Positions 15,577-20,189 of a DNA stretch of 20,189 bases are shown in pieces. Numbering within the stretch: position 1 is the stretch's first letter; each line of letters opens with the position of its first letter. The notes beneath the pieces were generated by a model. That model was not told where the DNA came from, did not search any database, and saw nothing but the letters and a program-made list of their open reading frames with translations. The stretch covers positions 1-20,189 of the forward strand of contig JAIROF010000072.1 of the NCBI GenBank assembly GCA_031257655.1, written 5' to 3'. Origin of the DNA: Prevotellaceae bacterium (lineage in GTDB: Bacteria > Bacteroidota > Bacteroidia > Bacteroidales > UBA932). The position numbers were made by a program, and so were the translations under genes.

Positions 15577-16143
15577 ATGAAGTACTTAGCTGCATGCTTA
15601 GGCAACATTGGGCCGGAGTACGAAAATACGCGGCACAACATTGGCTTTAAGGTGGCCAACACGCTGGCTGCCGCCAACGGGCTGCGCTTCTGCGCAGCCC
15701 GATACGGCAGCATTGCCGAGCTCCACCTCAAAGGGCAGGCTATCATCCTGCTCAAGCCTTCAACCTACATGAACCTGAGCGGAAAAGCGGTCGGCTACTG
15801 GCTCCAAACCGAAAAAATCCCCCTCGAACACCTCCTCGTAGTGCTGGACGATATTAACCTCCCCTTTGGGAGGCTCAGAATGCGCGCCGGAGGCAGCGAT
15901 GGCGGACACAACGGCCTGAAAAGCATTGCCCTCCTCCTACAAAGCGAGCGCTACGCAAGGCTGCGCTGCGGCGTGGGCAACGATTTCGGAAAAGGCCGGC
16001 AAATGGACTTCGTACTCGGACAGTGGACCGACAACGAGCAAACGCTGCTGCCGGAATACCTCACCAGAGCGGCCGACGCCGTAAAGGCATTCGCCGCCAT
16101 CGGGCTGGAGCGGGCAATGAACGTGGTAAATACGGCAAAGTAG
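15577..16143 (+). CDS. pth: Peptidyl-tRNA hydrolase
   Basis: This encodes 188 residues, the usual family size. Pth cleaves the ester bond of peptidyl-tRNAs released from stalled ribosomes and recycles the tRNA in the cytoplasm. The conserved start is LGNIGPEYENTRHNIGF with N10 and catalytic H20. STYMNLSGKAV binds substrate, LDDINLPFG carries the acidic pair at 91-92, and GGSDGGHNGLKSI (about 106-118) and MDFVLGQW follow. The opening MKYLAACLGN is slightly unusual where the family commonly has MKYLIVGLGN. It lies between rplY and hslR in a translation-related cluster. Confidence 0.96.
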   Translation: MKYLAACLGNIGPEYENTRHNIGFKVANTLAAANGLRFCAARYGSIAELHLKGQAIILLKPSTYMNLSGKAVGYWLQTEKIPLEHLLVVLDDINLPFGRLRMRAGGSDGGHNGLKSIALLLQSERYARLRCGVGNDFGKGRQMDFVLGQWTDNEQTLLPEYLTRAADAVKAFAAIGLERAMNVVNTAK

Positions 16144-16196
16144 CTCACCCGCTGCAATGCTCAGCCGCCTTGCGCCTTGCCGCGCAAGCTCATGGT

Positions 16197-16220
16197 AAGG
16201 AATCGCTAAAAACCCAAAAA
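16197..16220. repeat. 24-nt dispersed motif after pth (partner 10929-10952)
   Basis: This copy of the aaggaa(c/t)cgctaaaaaccc motif lies 54 nt after the pth stop. Unlike the carB copy it has no inverted ttttgggttttta partner downstream. The rest of the pth-hslR spacer holds a taattcgtaattcgtaatt word repeat (about 16326-16343) and no gene. Confidence 0.65.
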
Positions 16221-16353
16221 CCGCTGCGGTACGCGCCATCGGCAAAAGGATTATTTGCTGCGCTCCCGACTTTTTTTACGGGCGTTCGTGAGCTCGCTCC
16301 GCTTGCGTCCTAATCCCTAACTCGTAATTCGTAATTCGTAATTAAAGTTGCCT

Positions 16354-16752
16354 ATGCCCGGAGAACCTTCCCGCATCGACAAGTGGCTATGGTGCGTTCG
16401 CGCCTACAAAACGCGCAGCGAAGCTGCGGAGGCGTGCAAAAGCGGCCGCGTAAAGGTCAACGAAGCGGAGGCCAAAGCCTCGCGCGAGCTCAAACCCGGC
16501 GACAGGGTTACCTTTCGCAAAGCTGCGGTATGCTACACCTACCGCGTTGCAGGTTTTCCGAAATCGCGCGTAGCCGCAAAGCTGGTCAGCGAATTTGCCG
16601 ACGACCAAACGCCACAGGAGGAGCTTAACAAGCTAAACGTAAACAAGCTGACCATTTTCGTACAGCGCGAAAAAGGAACAGGACGACCAACAAAAAAAGA
16701 GCGCCGACAGCTCGATGCTTTGATGGACGAAAATAACACAATGTCAAATTAA
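16354..16752 (+). CDS. hslR: S4-domain RNA-binding protein (Hsp15-like)
   Basis: This encodes 132 residues from ATG 16354; an in-frame TTG two codons earlier is less likely. The S4 domain occupies about residues 6-60 (RIDKWLWCVRAYKTRSEAAE, GRVKVN, ELKPGD). A basic C-terminal tail carries GRPTKKERRQLD. Hsp15 family members bind free 50S subunits carrying nascent chains and help rescue blocked ribosomes. It fits beside pth, which also deals with peptidyl-tRNA. An intrinsic terminator follows at 16880-16901. Confidence 0.9.
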   Translation: MPGEPSRIDKWLWCVRAYKTRSEAAEACKSGRVKVNEAEAKASRELKPGDRVTFRKAAVCYTYRVAGFPKSRVAAKLVSEFADDQTPQEELNKLNVNKLTIFVQREKGTGRPTKKERRQLDALMDENNTMSN

Positions 16753-16879
16753 AATGCAGACCATCACTACATTGAAGCGATTAAGAAAAATAAGCTGATG
16801 AACCTGCAAAAAAGATTGTTTTACAACATGAAAAATATTGTTCAGATTACAAGAACTTTGAAGTATTCTTGAGAAAAAC

Positions 16880-16901
16880 AAGTGCCGCAGCGCTTTTTTT
16901 T
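16880..16901 (+). terminator. Intrinsic terminator after hslR
   Basis: aagtgc pairs with gcgctt (one G-U) around a cgca loop, followed by a run of T's that begins within the stem and extends to 16901. It closes the rplY-pth-hslR cluster and insulates dnaA. Confidence 0.75.
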
Positions 16902-16916
16902 CTACCTTTTTTTTTC

Positions 16917-16924
16917 CAACTTTG
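16917..16924 (+). promoter_or_regulatory. Possible dnaA promoter (-7-like CAACTTTG)
   Basis: CAACTTTG differs at one position from TAnnTTTG and lies 56 nt before ATG 16980. No TTTG is found at the -33 distance; the upstream region is a T tract from the terminator. Confidence 0.3.
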
Positions 16925-16979
16925 CCCTCAATTTTAGAGCATTTTTTCTGGACTATATTACATAAACATATCACTATCT

Positions 16980-18398
16980 ATGCTTGGCCATAAGGAAGTT
17001 TGGGACAGCTGTCTAAAGATCATCAGAGACAACATAAGCGAGTCCGTTTACAAGGCTTTTTTTGAAAAAGTCACACCTTTACGACTTGAGGGTAACATGC
17101 TTACGCTGCAGGCTCCGTCGCAGTTTATTTGCGATTACATCGAAGAGCACTACATCGACCTGTTGCGCAAAACCCTCCGTAAAGAGCTTGGCGCCGACGC
17201 GAAGCTCCAGTACAGCGTGGTAGTTGCCGGAGAGGCAACCCGACCCGTGCTCTCCAGGTCGGCCTCAACGCCGCGAAACAAACCGGTACCGCTGCCGGCA
17301 AACTCCCTAAGCAGCGCCCGAATAAAGGGATTCAACCCCTTTATAATGCCCGGATTGCCCAGCCTGGAAATAGACCCACAGCTGAACCCAAAGTATACTT
17401 TCGACAACTACATCGAAGGCGCCTGCAACAAGCTCGCACGAAACGCCGGCCTATCCATAGCGCAGAACCCCGGTACTACAACCTTCAACCCGCTGTTCAT
17501 TAACGGAAACACAGGACTCGGAAAAACTCACCTCGCACAAGCTATCGGCCTGGAGGTGAAAAAGCTACACCCCGATAAGCTCGTCCTCTACGTCAACGCA
17601 AACAAGTTTAAGGAGCAGTACACAAGCGCCGTGCAGAAAAACGAAATCAACAACTTCCTCCACTTTTACCAGATGGTGGATGTGCTCATCCTCGATGATG
17701 TGCACGACTTTGCAGGCCAAACAAAAACGCAGGATACCTTCTTCCATATCTTCGACCAGCTGCACCGCTCAAAAAAGCAAATTATCTTGACCTCCGACAA
17801 ATCTGCGGTCGAAATCGAAGGCCTGGAACCGCGTATCCTCTCGCGATTCAAGTGGGGATTGATCGCCGAGCTCACCGCGCCGGACTACGAAACGAGGCTT
17901 GCCATATACCGACACAAAGTCCGGAAAGATGGCATCGATATCGACGACGATATTATTGAATACCTCGCGGAAAAAGTGAGCAGCAACGTGCGCGAATTTG
18001 AAGGTGTGTTAAACAGGTTGCTGGCTGAAGCAACGTTCAACAGAAAAGTAATATCAATGGATATGGTGGTGAACGTAGTAAACAAAAACATTAAAAATAC
18101 CCAAAAAGAATTTACGGTAGACAACATCTACAGGGTCGTGTGCGATTACTTCAAAATCCCTACCGATAGCGCACAGTCTAAAACTCGAAAAAGAGAAATT
18201 GTGCAGGCGCGGCAAATTGCCATGTACTTTAGCAAAAGCCTCACAAAAACATCGCTTGCATCAATTGGCGCACAAATTGGAGGGAAAAACCATGCTACTG
18301 TGGTGCACGCCTGCAAAACGGTGAATAACCTCATGGAAACCGACCGCAACTTTCTTGAAATGGTAAACAACATTGAGAAGAAGCTGAAAGTAACCTAA
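16980..18398 (+). CDS. dnaA: Chromosomal replication initiator DnaA
   Basis: This encodes 472 residues. DnaA binds origin boxes, oligomerises with ATP, opens DNA and recruits the helicase. Domain I (about 1-75) has the VWDSCLKIIRDNISES start, where YKAFFEKV replaces the more usual Tyr-x-x-Trp pattern. The AAA+ domain has Walker A GNTGLGKTH (about 176), Walker B LILDDVHDFAG (about 236) and ILTSDKSAVEIEGLEPRILS with the sensor/arginine region. Domain IV ends with KTSLASIGAQIGGKNHATVV (about 419-438), the DnaA-box-binding signature. cinA starts 28 nt after the stop. No cluster of TTATNCACA boxes was seen next to the gene. Confidence 0.97.
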   Translation: MLGHKEVWDSCLKIIRDNISESVYKAFFEKVTPLRLEGNMLTLQAPSQFICDYIEEHYIDLLRKTLRKELGADAKLQYSVVVAGEATRPVLSRSASTPRNKPVPLPANSLSSARIKGFNPFIMPGLPSLEIDPQLNPKYTFDNYIEGACNKLARNAGLSIAQNPGTTTFNPLFINGNTGLGKTHLAQAIGLEVKKLHPDKLVLYVNANKFKEQYTSAVQKNEINNFLHFYQMVDVLILDDVHDFAGQTKTQDTFFHIFDQLHRSKKQIILTSDKSAVEIEGLEPRILSRFKWGLIAELTAPDYETRLAIYRHKVRKDGIDIDDDIIEYLAEKVSSNVREFEGVLNRLLAEATFNRKVISMDMVVNVVNKNIKNTQKEFTVDNIYRVVCDYFKIPTDSAQSKTRKREIVQARQIAMYFSKSLTKTSLASIGAQIGGKNHATVVHACKTVNNLMETDRNFLEMVNNIEKKLKVT

Positions 18399-18426
18399 TC
18401 CCCCTACCCTACTTTCGTTTACTTAG

Positions 18427-19686
18427 ATGAAAGCCTCCGTTCTCACCGTCGGCGACGAAATCCTTATTGGCCAAATCGTCGATACCAACTCCGCCCGCAT
18501 TGCGCAGTGGCTGGGCGAGCAAGGCCTCTGCGTCTGCGAAATGCGCTCAACCGGCGACGCGCAACAGGCCATCACCGCCGCGCTGGACGGGCTTTTTGCC
18601 TCCTGCGATACGGTCATCATCACCGGAGGGCTTGGCCCCACCAGCGACGACATTACCAAGCACACCCTCGCCGCCTACTTTGGCGCCTCCCGCATGGTGC
18701 TGCACGAGCCTACGCTGAAGCACCTGACCGAGCTGCTCGGCAGCCGCGGCATTGCCCTGGGCGAGCTCAACCGCAGCCAGGCCTTAGCGCCCGACGGCTG
18801 CGAGGTGCTGCCCAACCTTGCGGGAACAGCGCCCGGCTTGTGGCTGGAGAAAGACGGAAAGCTGGCCGTTGCGCTCCCTGGCGTCCCCTCCGAAATGGAA
18901 TACCTCATGGCCAACGAAGTAGCGCCGCGCCTGAAAAAACGGTTTAACACGGGTGAAATTTTCCACAAAAACATTATCACGACCGGCATCCCCGAATCTA
19001 CGCTGGCCGAAGCCATTGCGGCCTGGGAGAATGATTTGCCGGGCTACCTGCGCCTGGCCTACCTGCCCTCGCTGTCGGGCGTAAAGCTGCGCCTTTCGTG
19101 CCACACCGCCGCCGCTCACCCCAACCTTGCCAGCGAGGTGGCAGAGCGGGTGCGGCAGCTGCAAACGCTTATCCCCTCCCACATTGTAGGCTACGACAAC
19201 GATACGCTCGAAGGCGCCGTGGGGCGGCTCCTAAAGGTGCGCGGAGCAACGCTGTCCACCGCCGAATCGTGCACCGGCGGGCGGCTGGCGGCCATCGTCA
19301 CGGCGCAGCCGGGAGCCTCTGCCTACTTTAAGGGAGGCGTAGTGGCGTACGCAAACAACGTAAAAGTAAAAGCGCTGGGGGTGCTGCCGGACGACATCGA
19401 AAAGCACGGAGCGGTAAGCCAGGCCGTGGTGGAGCAAATGGCAACGGGCGCACGGCAAGCCCTGCAAACCGACTTCGCCATTGCTACTTCGGGCGTTGCC
19501 GGACCCGACGGCGGAACGCCACAAAAGCCTGTCGGAACGGTGTGGGTAGCCGTTGCCGCCCCGAAAAGGGTTGCCTCCTACAAGCTCAACCTGGGTGGCG
19601 ACAGGGAGCAAACCATGCAGCGCGCTTCCTACATCGCGCTAAACTTGCTCCGATTAGCGCTAATCGACGATAGCTGCAGCAGCTGA
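18427..19686 (+). CDS. cinA: CinA-like protein: competence/damage domain plus NMN deamidase domain
   Basis: This encodes 419 residues, full length. The N-terminal MoCF-binding-like domain (about 1-170), with ADP-ribose pyrophosphatase activity in the characterised family members, shows TVGDEILIGQIVDTNSA, TGGLGPTSDDITK and LPGVPSEM. The C-terminal PncC domain (about 260-410) has TAESCTGGRLAA (about 278) and SGVAGPDGGTPQKPVGTVW (about 354). It deamidates nicotinamide mononucleotide in the pyridine-nucleotide cycle. It follows dnaA after 28 nt, likely on the same transcript. The adjacency is probably organisational rather than functional. Confidence 0.95.
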   Translation: MKASVLTVGDEILIGQIVDTNSARIAQWLGEQGLCVCEMRSTGDAQQAITAALDGLFASCDTVIITGGLGPTSDDITKHTLAAYFGASRMVLHEPTLKHLTELLGSRGIALGELNRSQALAPDGCEVLPNLAGTAPGLWLEKDGKLAVALPGVPSEMEYLMANEVAPRLKKRFNTGEIFHKNIITTGIPESTLAEAIAAWENDLPGYLRLAYLPSLSGVKLRLSCHTAAAHPNLASEVAERVRQLQTLIPSHIVGYDNDTLEGAVGRLLKVRGATLSTAESCTGGRLAAIVTAQPGASAYFKGGVVAYANNVKVKALGVLPDDIEKHGAVSQAVVEQMATGARQALQTDFAIATSGVAGPDGGTPQKPVGTVWVAVAAPKRVASYKLNLGGDREQTMQRASYIALNLLRLALIDDSCSS

Positions 19687-19710
19687 CCGCTTTTTGCTTT
19701 CCGGCCTTCG

Positions 19711-20025
19711 CTATTCGAGCGGAATGTCGGCAAAATCCGAGCCGTCACCTACCCTCCCCATAATATCTTGCAGCATGCACGGCGACGTAAGCAGACCTGC
19801 AGCATAGTCATTTAGCTGCAAAGCGGTGTACACATCCCTAAGCTGGTTGAGGTCAATATGCTGCACCATGCAAAGGGATAGCTCAATTTCCGACGTTGCT
19901 TTTTCACTACAGCTGCAGTAAGCTTTTCCATCTTTTTTGCCTTTTTCAAAATCTGTCTCTTTTTCTTTCTGACAAGCTGCCATAAGCACAGCCGCGCTTG
20001 CCAACATTAGCATCTGTTTCACCAT
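19711..20025 (-). CDS. Small Cys-rich lipoprotein of unknown function
   Basis: This encodes 104 residues from ATG 20025 (MVKQMLMLASAAVLMAAC). A lipoprotein signal peptide ends at Cys18, followed by a charged QKEKETDFEKGKKDGKAYC segment. Four more cysteines follow (CSC, CMVQ, CML). It could alternatively start at 20055, adding ten residues (MDTPLKNKNV), but that would bury the signal peptide. It converges on cinA with 24 nt between stops. No family was recognised. The start is preceded by an A-rich leader, and a -7 box lies at 20110-20117. Confidence 0.72.
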   Translation of the reverse strand: MVKQMLMLASAAVLMAACQKEKETDFEKGKKDGKAYCSCSEKATSEIELSLCMVQHIDLNQLRDVYTALQLNDYAAGLLTSPCMLQDIMGRVGDGSDFADIPLE

Positions 20026-20109
20026 AACATTTTTATTTTTTAACGGAGTGTCCATGGTCTATTGATATGAACTTGTAACTACTCAGGTAGCATATTTCAT
20101 TGCAAATCA

Positions 20110-20117
20110 CAAAAGTA
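20110..20117 (-). promoter_or_regulatory. Probable promoter of the lipoprotein gene (TACTTTTG)
   Basis: Read on the minus strand, TACTTTTG matches TAnnTTTG. The expected -33 region has TTTT rather than TTTG. It lies 85 nt upstream of ATG 20025. Beyond it, 20138-20189 carries a word-like repeat (cttgtgttctttgtgtcttcg and accacaaagg) common in Bacteroidota spacers. Confidence 0.4.
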
Positions 20118-20189
20118 ATAAAAATTCTCCTTGTGAAAACCTTGTGTTCTTTGTGTCTTCGTGGTATTTTTCCAACCACAAAGGAACAA

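Overview
The window looks like chromosomal DNA of a Bacteroidota (Bacteroidales-type) bacterium. The evidence is internal: several intergenic regions carry the phylum's promoter signature (TTTG, 19-21 nt, TAnnTTTG). Ribosome binding sites are replaced by A-rich leaders. The genes include a BspA-like leucine-rich-repeat surface protein with Listeria-Bacteroides repeats, a FecI/FecR pair of the expanded Bacteroidota family, a CarB of the Bacteroidota subtype, and a DnaA with the matching Walker sequences. Conserved genes appear GC-richer than the surface-protein gene and the spacers.

Layout. Positions 1-5390 (minus strand) are one uninterrupted reading frame for a giant secreted modular adhesin. 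Its C-terminus lies beyond the left edge, so it is partial; at least 1796 residues are visible. Positions 5391-6728 are a gene-poor stretch with a (TG)40 microsatellite, small palindromes and one good minus-strand promoter. A small membrane protein gene (6729-7049, minus) follows, then a 640-nt spacer holding a perfect 30-bp inverted repeat. From 7691 rightwards most genes are on the plus strand: carB; an ECF sigma factor, a FecR anti-sigma factor and an unusual STN-domain/surface-repeat protein; rplY, pth and hslR; dnaA; cinA. A small lipoprotein gene converges on cinA at the right edge.

How they work together. rplY-pth-hslR is a translation cluster, with a near-consensus promoter ahead of rplY and an intrinsic terminator after hslR. 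The sigma/FecR/STN genes form a compact candidate cell-surface signalling operon. In the classical Fec arrangement the STN domain sits on a TonB-dependent receptor. Here it is joined in frame to a repeat-rich probable beta-barrel protein with no TonB plug visible, and a second signal-peptide-like segment lies inside the ORF. This is the most unusual coding arrangement in the window. The other two main points are the 1983-nt in-frame module duplication in the adhesin gene and the 80-nt TG tract.
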